A stretch of 64,000 nucleotides of DNA. Source: JACPYF01 sp947085525 (lineage in GTDB: Bacteria > Patescibacteriota > Saccharimonadia > Saccharimonadales > Saccharimonadaceae). This document shows, in pieces, positions 25,454 through 34,258 of this stretch. Location of the stretch: positions 1 to 64,000 of the forward strand of contig CAMTWU010000007.1 of assembly GCA_947085525.1 (NCBI GenBank), written 5' to 3'. The first letter of the stretch is position 1. Every line of letters begins with the position of its first letter. A program made the translations under genes and the position numbers. Under the pieces are notes generated by a model that made no database searches, was not told where the DNA came from, and saw only the letters and a list, made by a program, of their open reading frames with translations.

Positions 25454-26189
25454 GCTCCTGAGAACAACTGGTGTAGTTGGGCTGGTGATCTATGGGTTTT
25501 TTGTTGCGCAGGTGATCGTCGCACTGCTACTAGGTACGTTGGTGCAAGTAGGTGTTATGACGGACGAGAGCTTGCAGTCAGCAACAGTTCAGTTTAACGC
25601 ATCGTTGGCGGCATATACCTTGGCACTCGTTATTATTCTGGGTATCTTCACTGCTATCCGGAATTCAACTCAGGGCTTGGCTAAAATTTTGGCAATCGGC
25701 AAGCGTCCAAAAATCAGTATGCTGATTTATCTGGTTGTTGGGTACGGAGTATATTTTTTACTCAGCATCGCGTTTTTACTCATAGCGCAAAGTGTCATAC
25801 CGGGTTTTAGCGTTGACCAAGAGCAAAATATTGGATTTGACCAACTGGGTTCTCGGTTTGAATATATCATGGCATTTATCGCCCTAGTTGTGTTGGCGCC
25901 TATAGTCGAGGAAATAATCCTTCGTGGCTTTCTATTTACACAAGTTCGCAAAAACCTCAATTTTTGGTGGACGGCACTGATTGTTAGTATCACATTTGGG
26001 TTTATACATTTGCAGTGGAACGTTGGCGTTGATGTGTTCGCGCTTTCACTAGTGCTTTGTTATATACGCGAAAAAACTGGGACAATTTGGGCGGGTATCG
26101 GTGTGCATATGCTCAAGAATCTACTGGCTTATGCGATATTATTTTTGCAATTTGATATAGAAAAGATGTTACTACATTTACTGAATTAA
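25428..26189 (+). CDS. CPBP family intramembrane metalloprotease
   Basis: A 253-aa multi-pass protein with the CAAX/Abi motifs EEIILRGFLF, FGFIHLQWN and a final MLKNLLAY, which together form a zinc site within the membrane. It starts inside the rseP coding region, so it is probably coupled to it. Substrates are unknown; two intramembrane proteases in one operon suggests envelope quality control or signalling. Confidence 0.88.
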   Translation: MFSKSNLAKLLRTTGVVGLVIYGFFVAQVIVALLLGTLVQVGVMTDESLQSATVQFNASLAAYTLALVIILGIFTAIRNSTQGLAKILAIGKRPKISMLIYLVVGYGVYFLLSIAFLLIAQSVIPGFSVDQEQNIGFDQLGSRFEYIMAFIALVVLAPIVEEIILRGFLFTQVRKNLNFWWTALIVSITFGFIHLQWNVGVDVFALSLVLCYIREKTGTIWAGIGVHMLKNLLAYAILFLQFDIEKMLLHLLN

Positions 26190-26200
26190 GCTGCACATGG

Positions 26201-26331
26201 TAAAATGTTTATATGATAAAAAACAATAACTGTTTTAATGTTCCTCCAACTCCGACTAATCACCGGAGGCTAAGTCACGCATAATTAATTCAACAAAAGA
26301 ATCAGTACAATCGGCCTTCGGGTCGTTTTTT
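26201..26331 (+). promoter_or_regulatory. Proline attenuator leader (regions 1-4)
   Basis: A -10-like TAAAAT (26201-26206) precedes a leader peptide. Region 1, CCTCC (26243-26247), lies in its Pro codons and can pair with region 2, GGAGG (26265-26269). Region 2 extended, CCGGAGGC (26263-26270), can instead pair with region 3, GCCTTCGG (26314-26321). Region 3 can form the terminator CGGCC-TTCG-GGTCG followed by T6 (26312-26331). The pairings are mutually exclusive, as in trp/his-type attenuators. An outer stem 26300-26311/26332-26343 adds to the terminator region. Confidence 0.75.
26213..26284 (+). CDS. Proline-rich leader peptide of proB-proS
   Basis: A 23-residue peptide starting 6 nt after the -10-like box, so probably itself leaderless. 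Codons 11, 12 and 14 are CCT, CCA and CCG (Pro-Pro-Thr-Pro), placed exactly in the 5' arm of the first attenuator hairpin. A ribosome stalled there for lack of Pro-tRNA would free the antiterminator. The peptide itself is not expected to have another function. Confidence 0.72.
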   Translation: MIKNNNCFNVPPTPTNHRRLSHA

Positions 26332-26354
26332 ATTGTATTGATTTCTAGGAGAGA

Positions 26355-27086
26355 ATGATGAGTAGGATAATAGTAATTAAAGTTGGAACTAGCAGTGTTT
26401 TGGTTGGGGACAAATTATTAAAACGGTTTGCACGAGAAGTATCAGAGCTAGCAAAAAATCGAAAAGTAGTATTAGTTACGTCTGGAGCGATTGGATTTGG
26501 AATGAGTCAGTGCAATATAACACAACGACCAAACAACGAAGGGATACTGCAGGCCCTCTCGTGTGTTGGTCAGGTGGACTTGATGCGCATGTGGCAGCAA
26601 GTATTTTATAAGCAACAAATAGGACAGGTATTAATTACAAGACGTGAACTGGAGGATCCTATCGAAGAAAGTCGTTTGAATTCAACAATTCGTCACATGT
26701 GGGGTATTGGGGTTGTACCTGTTATTAATGAAAACGACGCTCTCTCAAGCGAGGAGATCCGTATAGGTGATAATGATCGCTTGGCTGCATATGTCGCCAG
26801 GCATATTCATGCAGACGAACTAGTTATACTAAGTGATGTTAATGGAGTTTATAAAAATTTTGGCACTAAAGGTCAAATACTTATGAAATCAGTTTACTTA
26901 CAAGACGCTCAAGAGATGATTGTGAGTAAAAATTCACAGCTTGGAACAGGCGGCCTTGAGACAAAGCTTTTAGCTGCATCAATAGCGGGTGAAGGAGTTG
27001 CAACCTATATTGCTAATGCACGCGATAATATGGTTATCAGCAAGGTTTTAGAAGGTAAAATTGGAACAAAAATTCTGTTACAATAG
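26355..27086 (+). CDS. proB: Glutamate 5-kinase
   Basis: Phosphorylates glutamate in the first step of proline synthesis. The amino-acid-kinase fold shows VIKVGTSSV, LVTSGAIGFG, VPVINENDAL, IGDNDRLAAYVA, ILSDVNGVY and GTGGLETKLLAA. At 243 aa it lacks the C-terminal PUA domain of longer ProB proteins. AGGAGAG precedes the ATGATG start; either ATG could be used. It is more A/T-rich than its neighbours. proA and proC are not in the window. It is co-directional with proS, 9 nt apart. Confidence 0.92.
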   Translation: MMSRIIVIKVGTSSVLVGDKLLKRFAREVSELAKNRKVVLVTSGAIGFGMSQCNITQRPNNEGILQALSCVGQVDLMRMWQQVFYKQQIGQVLITRRELEDPIEESRLNSTIRHMWGIGVVPVINENDALSSEEIRIGDNDRLAAYVARHIHADELVILSDVNGVYKNFGTKGQILMKSVYLQDAQEMIVSKNSQLGTGGLETKLLAASIAGEGVATYIANARDNMVISKVLEGKIGTKILLQ

Positions 27087-27095
27087 GACTTAGTT

Positions 27096-28334
27096 ATGAA
27101 ACGCAGCCAACTTTTTACCAAAACTCGCAAAGATGCACCTAGTGACGAAGTCGCTCGCAATGCGCAGCTGTTGATTCGAGCTGGATTCATCCATAAAGAG
27201 ATGGCTGGTGTATATGCATATCTACCGCTAGGATTACGTGTGATCGAGAATATCAAACAGATTGTTCGTGAGGAAATGAACGCAGTTGGAGGCCAAGAAT
27301 TGGCAATGACAACTCTGCAGCCAAAAGACATATGGGAGAAAACTGATCGCTGGGATGATGCTAAGGTTGAGATTTGGTTCAAAACTAAACTTGTAAATGG
27401 TACTGAACTGGGAGTAGGGATGACTCATGAGGAGCCAATTGTAGATGTCTTGCGTGACTATGTGAACTCTTACAAAGATCTACCTTTGTCGGTTTATCAA
27501 ATAGGTCCAAAGTTTAGAAACGAGCTGCGTGCGAAGAGCGGACTGCTGCGCGGTCGTGAGTTCTTGATGAAAGACATGTATAGCTTTTCTAAAACTCAAT
27601 CTGAGCATGAAGAGATATATGAACGTGGGATAGGAGCATATGAAAGAGTCTATGATCGTTTAGGCTTGGGTGACGTGACATATCGTACCTATGCCGATGG
27701 CGGTATATTTACTAATCGTTTTTCTGATGAGTTCCAAACAATTAGTGAAGTTGGAGAAGACACAATATATGTTGATGAATCAAAAAAAGTTGCGATCAAC
27801 AAAGAGATTATGACTGATGAGAATCTAGAAAAACTTGGACTGGATAAAAATGCGTTGGTTGAAAAACGTGGTGTCGAGGTTGGTAATACATTCTATCTCG
27901 AGAGCAAATATACCGACGCACTAGATGTATTTTATAATGACGAAAATGGTCAAAAGCAATCGATCATCGCTGGATGTTACGGTATAGGCATCAGCCGCTT
28001 GATGGGTGTTATCGCCGAGCATTTTGCAGATGACAAAGGACTGGTTTGGCCAGATAATATCGCTCCGTTTCGCGTGTACCTAGTGCAAATAGGTGACGTC
28101 AGTGAGCAAGCTCAGACGGTTTATGATACATTGCAAAATGCGGGTATAACAGTGCTGTGGGATGATCGTGATGAGCGCCCGGGTGTGAAATTTGCCGATG
28201 CCGAACTGATCGGTTTGCCTCATCGTATAGTTGTTAGCGACAAACTAAGCGGACAGGTAGAATACCAGTCACGGACAGATTCTAGCCAAGAGCTGTTGAC
28301 GATTGAGGCGCTCCTTGCTAAGCTAGGTACCTAA
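27096..28334 (+). CDS. proS: Prolyl-tRNA synthetase, short form
   Basis: Class II synthetase for proline. Motif 2 is visible in YQIGPKFRNELRAKSGLLRGREFLMKDMYSF and motif 3 in GCYGIGISRLMGVIAEH, followed by an anticodon-binding domain. At 412 aa it is about 150 residues shorter than typical bacterial ProRS, and only about 60 residues lie between the TYRTYADGGIFTN region and motif 3, so the INS editing domain is missing. It shares the proline-sensing leader with proB. Confidence 0.95.
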   Translation: MKRSQLFTKTRKDAPSDEVARNAQLLIRAGFIHKEMAGVYAYLPLGLRVIENIKQIVREEMNAVGGQELAMTTLQPKDIWEKTDRWDDAKVEIWFKTKLVNGTELGVGMTHEEPIVDVLRDYVNSYKDLPLSVYQIGPKFRNELRAKSGLLRGREFLMKDMYSFSKTQSEHEEIYERGIGAYERVYDRLGLGDVTYRTYADGGIFTNRFSDEFQTISEVGEDTIYVDESKKVAINKEIMTDENLEKLGLDKNALVEKRGVEVGNTFYLESKYTDALDVFYNDENGQKQSIIAGCYGIGISRLMGVIAEHFADDKGLVWPDNIAPFRVYLVQIGDVSEQAQTVYDTLQNAGITVLWDDRDERPGVKFADAELIGLPHRIVVSDKLSGQVEYQSRTDSSQELLTIEALLAKLGT

Positions 28335-28351
28335 AGAGAAAGACGCAAAAA

Positions 28352-28388
28352 TAAAAAGGTCTGGGCGCCCACCATTTGGACGCTTTTT
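28352..28388 (+). terminator. Probable terminator after proS
   Basis: A GC-rich imperfect hairpin (GCG-CC with GG-CGC) is followed by TTTTTAT. The stem is interrupted, so confidence is moderate. Confidence 0.5.
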
Positions 28389-28423
28389 ATATTCATAGAA
28401 ATATCTCAGGAGGTTATATAACA

Positions 28424-28879
28424 ATGAAAAAACAATATCAGATTACAGCCGAAGGTCGCAAAGAATTAGAAAAGGAACTTTCAGAGTTGAAGGCTTCTCG
28501 CGGTGCGATTGCCGAAAAGATTGCAAATGCACGTGAGCTAGGTGATCTCAGTGAAAACGCTGATTACGATGCTGCTCGTGACGAGCAGGGTCAAGCAGAG
28601 ACACGTATTGCTGAAATCGAAGATATTTTGCTAAACGCAGAAATCATAAAACCTCGCAAAGGCTCTAGTGTTGTTGTAGGCTCTAAAATTGAGCTAAAAG
28701 TAAACAGCAAGAAAGTATCATACCAGTTAGTTGGTCCTGTCGAGGCAGATCCAGCAAATGGCAAAATCAGCGACCAATCACCAATTGGCAAGGCATTGCT
28801 CGGTAAAAAAGCTGGCGAATCAGTCGAAATCACTACTCCAAAAGGCAAAACCAAATACACCATCGAAAAAATCGGCTAA
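28424..28879 (+). CDS. greA: Transcription elongation factor GreA
   Basis: Rescues backtracked RNA polymerase by stimulating transcript cleavage. The ATG at 28424 is chosen because AGGAGG (28408-28413) lies 10 nt upstream; this removes 16 extra residues. The coiled-coil N-domain has the acidic tip ARELGDLSENADYDAARDEQ, followed by the FKBP-like C-domain ending KGKTKYTIEKIG. Length 151 aa. Confidence 0.96.
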   Translation: MKKQYQITAEGRKELEKELSELKASRGAIAEKIANARELGDLSENADYDAARDEQGQAETRIAEIEDILLNAEIIKPRKGSSVVVGSKIELKVNSKKVSYQLVGPVEADPANGKISDQSPIGKALLGKKAGESVEITTPKGKTKYTIEKIG

Positions 28880-28893
28880 TTACTAGCGGATTT

Positions 28894-28989
28894 CAATACC
28901 ACAAGCTTCACTCAGATACACAAGTTTACCAGGGCAATGTAAACTTGCTCCTCGGGAAACGAGAGTCTTCGTTGAAGCTTGTGGTATTG
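28894..28989 (+). ncRNA. Structured RNA element, family E, copy 1
   Basis: A perfect 17-bp stem (28894-28910 with 28973-28989) encloses two more hairpins: CAAGTTTAC/GTAAACTTG (28921-28929 with 28939-28947) and CTCG/CGAG (28951-28954 with 28960-28963). Unpaired blocks CACTCAGATACAC (28909-28921) and the segment 28949-28971 recur in copy 2 at 47.7 kb, while the stems differ in sequence but keep pairing. It lies after greA and before the lysS -10 box, so it is not in the lysS leader. No T-run follows. Strand is uncertain. Confidence 0.62.
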
Positions 28990-29016
28990 AGCCTTTCTAG
29001 GCTATAATTACTCCTA

Positions 29017-30525
29017 ATGGCAACGTTAAAAGAACTTCGTGACGAGCGACTACGCAAGCTTGATGAACTCAAGGCTTTGGGTGTTAACGCCTATCCTGCG
29101 AAAACTTCGCGTACGAATATGTTGGGTGAGGTTACCGAAAAGTTCGCTGAATTAGAAGGTAAAGACGCAACACTAGTTGGTCGGATTGTGAGCATTCGCA
29201 AGTTCGGCAAGCTCGCATTTATAGTTATTAAAGATTCGTCAGGTACACTGCAACTCTTTTTGCGTGATGGCGAGATGGAACCACTCAACGCCAGTGATTC
29301 GCAGCTCGGACTACAGCAAATTAACCTGCTGGATAGCGGGGATTTTGTGCAGGCCAGTGGTCAAATTATCAAAACTCAAACTGGCGAGATATCGCTAGGC
29401 GTTAAAAAATTGCGATTATTGACAAAATCTTTGCGCCCTATGCCTACAGCGCAAGACGGCTTCACGAACAAAGAGGAGCGAATGCGTCGACGTTATATTG
29501 ATATCAATACGAACCAGGACGTGCATGATCGATTCATTCGTCGTTCAAAATTTTGGCAAGCGACCCGTGATTTCTTGAACAAAAAAGAATTTATCGAAAT
29601 AAACACCCCTGTTTTAGAACACACCACGGGTGGAGCTGATGCAAATCCATTTGTGACGCATATGGATGCACTGGATCAAGATTTCTATCTACGTATCAGT
29701 CAGGAACTACCACTCAAACGTTTGATCGGCGGTGGCTACGAAAAAGTCTATGACATCGGGCCGCGCTTTAGAAACGAAAACTACACGGACGAGCATTTGC
29801 CAGAACATCAGGCTATGGAATGGTACTGGGCGTACGCTGATTGGCGTGAAGGCATGAAATTAATGACCGAGATGTACCAGTATGTGTTGCAAGAAACATT
29901 TGGCACACTGAAATTCAAACTAGGCGATATGGATGTTGATATGAGTGGCGAGTGGCAAGAGCTGGACTACAAACAAGCCCTGCAGGACAAATACGGTATC
30001 GATATTTACACCTGTTCACTAGACGACGTTAAAAAAGCACTAGCAGACAACAAGCTAGAAGTAGCTGAAACCGAAAACAAAGCTCGTGGTATCGACAAAC
30101 TATGGAAAAATATTCGAAAAGACATGGCTGGTCCTGCATGGCTAGTCAACACGCCGCTTTTTATTAGTCCGCTAGCAAAGATTAATCCAGATGACCCACA
30201 GACAGTGCAGCGTTTTCAGGCTGTGGTAGCTGGTAGCGAGCTAGGTAACGGCTTTAGCGAACTGAACGATCCAATCGAACAGCTAGAGCGCTTTAACGAG
30301 CAGCAGCAAATGCGCGAAAAGGGCGACAAAGAGGCGATGATGTTAGATATAGATTACGTCGAGATGCTCGAGTACGGTATGCCACCGGCTTGTGGTTGGG
30401 GTTACAGTGAAAGAGTTTTCTGGGCGTTTGAAGGTGTGACGGCGCGTGAAGGCGTACCTTTTCCTCAACTGCGTAGCGAAATTGATGAAACAACCAAGAC
30501 AATCTATCCGGATATCAAACTATGA
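29017..30525 (+). CDS. lysS: Lysyl-tRNA synthetase, class II
   Basis: An OB-fold anticodon domain (VGRIVSIRKFGKLAFIVIKD, residues 54-73) is followed by the class II core with RRRYIDINTNQDV, YLRISQELPLKRLIGGGYEKVYDIGPRFRNE and GMPPACGWGYSERVFWAFEGV. Length 502 aa. TATAAT at 29003-29008 lies 8 nt before the ATG, so the mRNA is probably leaderless. It overlaps the next gene by 4 nt. Confidence 0.97.
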   Translation: MATLKELRDERLRKLDELKALGVNAYPAKTSRTNMLGEVTEKFAELEGKDATLVGRIVSIRKFGKLAFIVIKDSSGTLQLFLRDGEMEPLNASDSQLGLQQINLLDSGDFVQASGQIIKTQTGEISLGVKKLRLLTKSLRPMPTAQDGFTNKEERMRRRYIDINTNQDVHDRFIRRSKFWQATRDFLNKKEFIEINTPVLEHTTGGADANPFVTHMDALDQDFYLRISQELPLKRLIGGGYEKVYDIGPRFRNENYTDEHLPEHQAMEWYWAYADWREGMKLMTEMYQYVLQETFGTLKFKLGDMDVDMSGEWQELDYKQALQDKYGIDIYTCSLDDVKKALADNKLEVAETENKARGIDKLWKNIRKDMAGPAWLVNTPLFISPLAKINPDDPQTVQRFQAVVAGSELGNGFSELNDPIEQLERFNEQQQMREKGDKEAMMLDIDYVEMLEYGMPPACGWGYSERVFWAFEGVTAREGVPFPQLRSEIDETTKTIYPDIKL

Positions 30526-30941
30526 ATGACAAGAGCGAACAAATCTTTTTTGTATTGCTGCGGATATTTGTTGGTATAGCAATCGTCGGCCTGATGGTTT
30601 TGTTCATTACAAACCTTGGCAAGCAGCCATCTGATATCGCATTTAGCTTGATTGCATTTATCATCAGTGTAGCGGCGCTGGTCATGACTACCTTGCAGAG
30701 TGTTTCGATACTGCGCCAAGTAAAGGTGACCAAAAAAGCTGCAAAACTAGTGCAGCAATCTAGCGATATGATAGAGCTGTTGATCAAAGAAGACAAAACG
30801 ATGGAACGCGCGCTGCGCCAAGACCTAGCGCTCGACAAAGAAATCATCACTGCACTAGAAGAGCATGGTGTAGGTGATAATGAAGAAGAGCGAAAAGCAG
30901 TTGCGAAAACGATCAAGCACCGTTTGCGCCGCAAGAATTAA
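30522..30941 (+). CDS. Small membrane protein with coiled-coil tail
   Basis: A 139-aa protein with two N-terminal membrane helices (IFFVLLRIFVGIAIVGLMVLF and IAFSLIAFIISVAALVMTTL region) followed by a charged helical cytoplasmic tail ending in RLRRKN. It overlaps lysS by 4 nt, suggesting coupling. No family was recognised. Confidence 0.65.
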   Translation: MNDKSEQIFFVLLRIFVGIAIVGLMVLFITNLGKQPSDIAFSLIAFIISVAALVMTTLQSVSILRQVKVTKKAAKLVQQSSDMIELLIKEDKTMERALRQDLALDKEIITALEEHGVGDNEEERKAVAKTIKHRLRRKN

Positions 30942-30991
30942 TTCATTATAATAAGCGAAAATACTGGTGGGCAGAAATATTATTGATAATT

Positions 30992-32038
30992 ATGCCTAAT
31001 CTAGACACCGATCCATTTACGCTTTTAGAAAAAGAGATGCCGACTGATCCTAAGATAGGTCGTATTTTTCAGGATATTCGTGACTTGAATACCATGCTTG
31101 AGCTTGGTGAAATAAATTTTGAGTATGATTCGGATTCCGAGTCCGAGAATCAGTTTTATGATGAAATGAAACCTCTGCTAGAGGCATTCAACGGTGAATG
31201 GCCATACTTTAATAAAGAAATCCCAATCACTTCTAAGGTGTTGCGTTATCGCGAGGATAGACAGGTAGAAGATTTTGATGATGATGAATATGATACTCCG
31301 CCAATGGAGGAAGTTGAGGTGATGATAAGTGTTGAAAACGGAAGTGTAATTTCGTATGGATTTGCGTTTCGCGATATTGGTGAAGATCAGCCAGTAATGG
31401 GTCATATGTTTGCATTTGATATTGTTGATGACTGCGTGGTTACTCCGCAGGATCCCGAAAGCCCCGAATTTTTTGGATGGTCATCTATTGATGATGTGGT
31501 TATACTTACGCCCAATCTTGAAGACGAAGATCCTGAAGAGTATCTACGATTCTATTTACCGGGGTTTATGGAAGAAGTAGACACCAGAATTCTTAATGCA
31601 AATAATGAGATTGAGGCCATAGAGGCTTTAAGAGGACTTACATTTAGGCACGAAAAAAATAAAAGCACCCGTGAACAGAGGAGTGCAATGGAAGGATATT
31701 TGAACAAGAATATTAGACCGATTAAGCAAATTCCTTATACACTCTTTTGTAAGGGACTTGTACATATTTTGGATAATAAAGGCAAGATTGGATCAGGAAT
31801 GATCCAGTACCCTGAGAAACGTAAAGCCTGGGCAGTTATAGAGAAAGTAACCATGATAGCACCACTTTCAAAGGGAAAGAAACGTCAAAAATTCTTAGAT
31901 CAAGTTTCTTTGCCAGCAATTATAGCGAAGATATATGAACCAAATCTAAGTGAACTTGAAAAAGATCAATATGTTCGTGTCGTTATACCGATTACAGATG
32001 ACCTTCGTATTATTTCGAACACTGATCGATTATTATAA
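30992..32038 (+). CDS. Acidic protein of unknown function
   Basis: A 348-aa soluble protein with an acidic first half rich in D/E (DSDSESENQ, DFDDDEYDTPP) and a more basic second half. The ATG at 30992 is preferred because TATTAT (30979-30984) lies 7 nt upstream and no ribosome site exists; an in-frame TTG 9 nt earlier is possible. No membrane segment, signal or known motif was seen. The gene is more A/T-rich than lysS and is followed by another orphan. Confidence 0.6.
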   Translation: MPNLDTDPFTLLEKEMPTDPKIGRIFQDIRDLNTMLELGEINFEYDSDSESENQFYDEMKPLLEAFNGEWPYFNKEIPITSKVLRYREDRQVEDFDDDEYDTPPMEEVEVMISVENGSVISYGFAFRDIGEDQPVMGHMFAFDIVDDCVVTPQDPESPEFFGWSSIDDVVILTPNLEDEDPEEYLRFYLPGFMEEVDTRILNANNEIEAIEALRGLTFRHEKNKSTREQRSAMEGYLNKNIRPIKQIPYTLFCKGLVHILDNKGKIGSGMIQYPEKRKAWAVIEKVTMIAPLSKGKKRQKFLDQVSLPAIIAKIYEPNLSELEKDQYVRVVIPITDDLRIISNTDRLL

Positions 32039-32061
32039 AATTATGTTATAGTAAGGCTATT

Positions 32062-32409
32062 ATGGGATTATTTAGTAGACAAGAACGAGTAAATATTGAT
32101 CCAGTTAGTGGAGAGAGATTATCTCCTGGAGAGATCATAGTTGGTGAGAGATACTCACATTCTACAGAAAATTATGAAGTACCAAAAGCAGAAACGCCAG
32201 AACAGGCAATAGGCCTAGCGCGAACCGCTATGATGATGTTTTCAGGAATGGATAATGATATGTTTAAAGCTGAGGGCTTAGGAGAAAAAGAAATTGCTGA
32301 TAGTAGACAGCTTTCATTTGAGTCCAACCTAGGATTGTTCGGGTGGAGGTCGGACTGGGGAGACAAACCATCGCTTGCTGAGATTGAGGCACCCGATAGA
32401 GTTAGTTAG
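32062..32409 (+). CDS. Hypothetical protein (115 aa)
   Basis: A soluble 115-aa protein with no motif recognised. TATAGT at 32047-32052 lies 9 nt before the ATG. Features that can be seen are an N-terminal MGLFSRQERV, a central methionine-rich helix (ARTAMMMFSGMDNDM) and a tryptophan-containing end (LFGWRSDWGDKPS). It sits between another orphan and serS. Confidence 0.55.
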   Translation: MGLFSRQERVNIDPVSGERLSPGEIIVGERYSHSTENYEVPKAETPEQAIGLARTAMMMFSGMDNDMFKAEGLGEKEIADSRQLSFESNLGLFGWRSDWGDKPSLAEIEAPDRVS

Positions 32410-32438
32410 AAACTATATAATCAGGTATAATAATACGC

Positions 32439-33758
32439 ATGATTGATATCAAACAACTGCGCAATAATCCCGATATTTATAAAGATAATGCTAGAAAAAA
32501 AGGCGTTGAAGTCGATGTCGACCAGCTATTAGGGTTTGATAAAGAACTACAAGAGTTACGATCTCAGGTTGATGAAAAACGTCGTCAGATTAACGAACAC
32601 GCTGATAATTTTAAGCAAACGCAAGGGACAACATCCCCAGAGAATAACGAAAAAGGTAGAGCATTAAAAAAAGAAAAAGGTGATCTAGAACATAAGCTAA
32701 AATCAGTACAGCTTCAGTTTGACGAACTTATCAAGAAAGTCCCAAACTTGAGATGGCAAGATGTCCCAGACGGCACAAGTGAAGCAGATAATATCAATTC
32801 TGCACCAGTTATTCAGCCAAGAACTTTCGATTTTGAACCAAAAAACCACTGGCAAATTGCACAGCAAAGAATGTGGATTGATAAAGAGCGGGCGGCAAAG
32901 GTTAGCGGTTCAAGATTCGCTTATATAAAAGGTGATTTAGTTAAACTACAATTAGCAATCGTGCAATTTACTATGAATGTGCTCTCAAACGAGGAAGTTT
33001 TAAAAAAAATTATTAAAGATAACTCCTTATCAATAGACTCAACGCCTTTCACCCCTGTATTACCACCTCTTATGTTAAAGGAATTTGTTTACGATGAGAT
33101 GGATCGTCTTGAGCCAAGAGATGACAGATATCAAGTAGGCGAAGAAAAAGATCATTTATGGTTACAAGGCAGTGCTGAACATGTTGTTGGGTCTATGCAT
33201 AGGCAGGAAAAATTTAATGAAGCAGATTTACCAATTCGCTATATAGCGTATGCAACAAGTTTCCGCAGAGAGGCTGGAACATATGGTAAAGATACAGAGG
33301 GAATTTTTCGTATGCACCAGTTCGATAAACTTGAAATGGAAGTCCTTAGTGTGCAAGAGAGTGGTATTGAAGAACATAAATTTTTGATAGCAATACAGGA
33401 GTACTTGATGCAGCAACTTGATTTACCATATCGAGTTGTTACAAAATGTGCTGCAGATATCGGAAAGCCAAACGCAAGAGGTATTGATATTGAGGCATGG
33501 CTACCTGGGCAAGATAAATATCGTGAAACTCATACAGCTGATTATATGACCGATTATCAAGCACGTCGACTAAAGACTAGAGTAAGACGCTCTACTGAAA
33601 ATGATTCTAAAGTAGAGCTAGTGCACACTAACGATGCAACTGCTTTTGCACTTGGACGAACAATGATCGCAATCATTGAAAACTACCAAACAGCTAATGG
33701 TGGTGTTCGTATTCCGGAAGTTCTACGCCCATACATGGGCAACCGTGAAGTGCTATAA
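32439..33758 (+). CDS. serS: Seryl-tRNA synthetase
   Basis: The N-terminal long coiled-coil arm that grips the tRNA-Ser extra arm covers about residues 30-110. The class II core has LQGSAEHVVGSMHR, RYIAYATSFRREAGTYGKDTEGIFR (motif 2) and ATAFALGRTMIAIIENYQ (motif 3). Length 439 aa. TATAAT at 32426-32431 lies 7 nt before the ATG, so it is probably leaderless. Confidence 0.97.
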   Translation: MIDIKQLRNNPDIYKDNARKKGVEVDVDQLLGFDKELQELRSQVDEKRRQINEHADNFKQTQGTTSPENNEKGRALKKEKGDLEHKLKSVQLQFDELIKKVPNLRWQDVPDGTSEADNINSAPVIQPRTFDFEPKNHWQIAQQRMWIDKERAAKVSGSRFAYIKGDLVKLQLAIVQFTMNVLSNEEVLKKIIKDNSLSIDSTPFTPVLPPLMLKEFVYDEMDRLEPRDDRYQVGEEKDHLWLQGSAEHVVGSMHRQEKFNEADLPIRYIAYATSFRREAGTYGKDTEGIFRMHQFDKLEMEVLSVQESGIEEHKFLIAIQEYLMQQLDLPYRVVTKCAADIGKPNARGIDIEAWLPGQDKYRETHTADYMTDYQARRLKTRVRRSTENDSKVELVHTNDATAFALGRTMIAIIENYQTANGGVRIPEVLRPYMGNREVL

Positions 33759-33782
33759 TAAGAGTACAAATTAAGGGGGCAT

Positions 33783-34157
33783 ATGATCAAAAATATAAAG
33801 CTCACTGGTATCAAGGTTGATATCGACGAAAAAACGAAAAAATATGTCACTAAAAAAATAGGTAGCATTGACCGATATTTGCCACGTCATGCCAGAAAAA
33901 GCGTCTCGGCCGAAGTTGTGATACGTCAGTCTAACCGTGATCACGGTAACAAGTATGAGACCGAAGTCATTATTCATACCCCTGGACACAAACTCGTTGC
34001 CAAAGACTCAACGGTTAATATATTAGCGTCAATTGATATTGTCGAGGCAAAGATCATCACCCAAGCTCGTAAATATCGCGAAAAACAGATTGATCACCGG
34101 GGCCCGCACAATCTACTAGGTAAATTCAAGCGGAGCTTTCAGAGAGAAAGTTCATAA
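33783..34157 (+). CDS. hpf: Ribosome hibernation promoting factor
   Basis: A 124-aa member of the HPF/RaiA/sigma-54 modulation family: MIKNIKLTGIKVDIDEKTKKYVTKK start, and a beta-alpha-beta core ending VEAKIITQARKYREKQIDH. It is the short form without the dimerising C-terminal domain. The family parks idle ribosomes. A GGGGG site lies before the ATG and a TATAAT overlaps the serS end. Followed by secA, a common arrangement. Confidence 0.88.
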   Translation: MIKNIKLTGIKVDIDEKTKKYVTKKIGSIDRYLPRHARKSVSAEVVIRQSNRDHGNKYETEVIIHTPGHKLVAKDSTVNILASIDIVEAKIITQARKYREKQIDHRGPHNLLGKFKRSFQRESS

Positions 34158-34258
34158 AACAATTCCGTTAAATTACAGGGGTTTTATTAGTGCGGTAAAC
34201 AGAGTATAATTGAGCGTAATATTGCAGATATGGCTAGCGAGGAGGCTTGAGTTCTAAA

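Noticed and set aside
28894..28989. Family E element as a T-box or lysine riboswitch for lysS
   Set aside because: No TGGNACC bulge or lysine-riboswitch pattern is seen, and the lysS -10 box lies downstream of the element.
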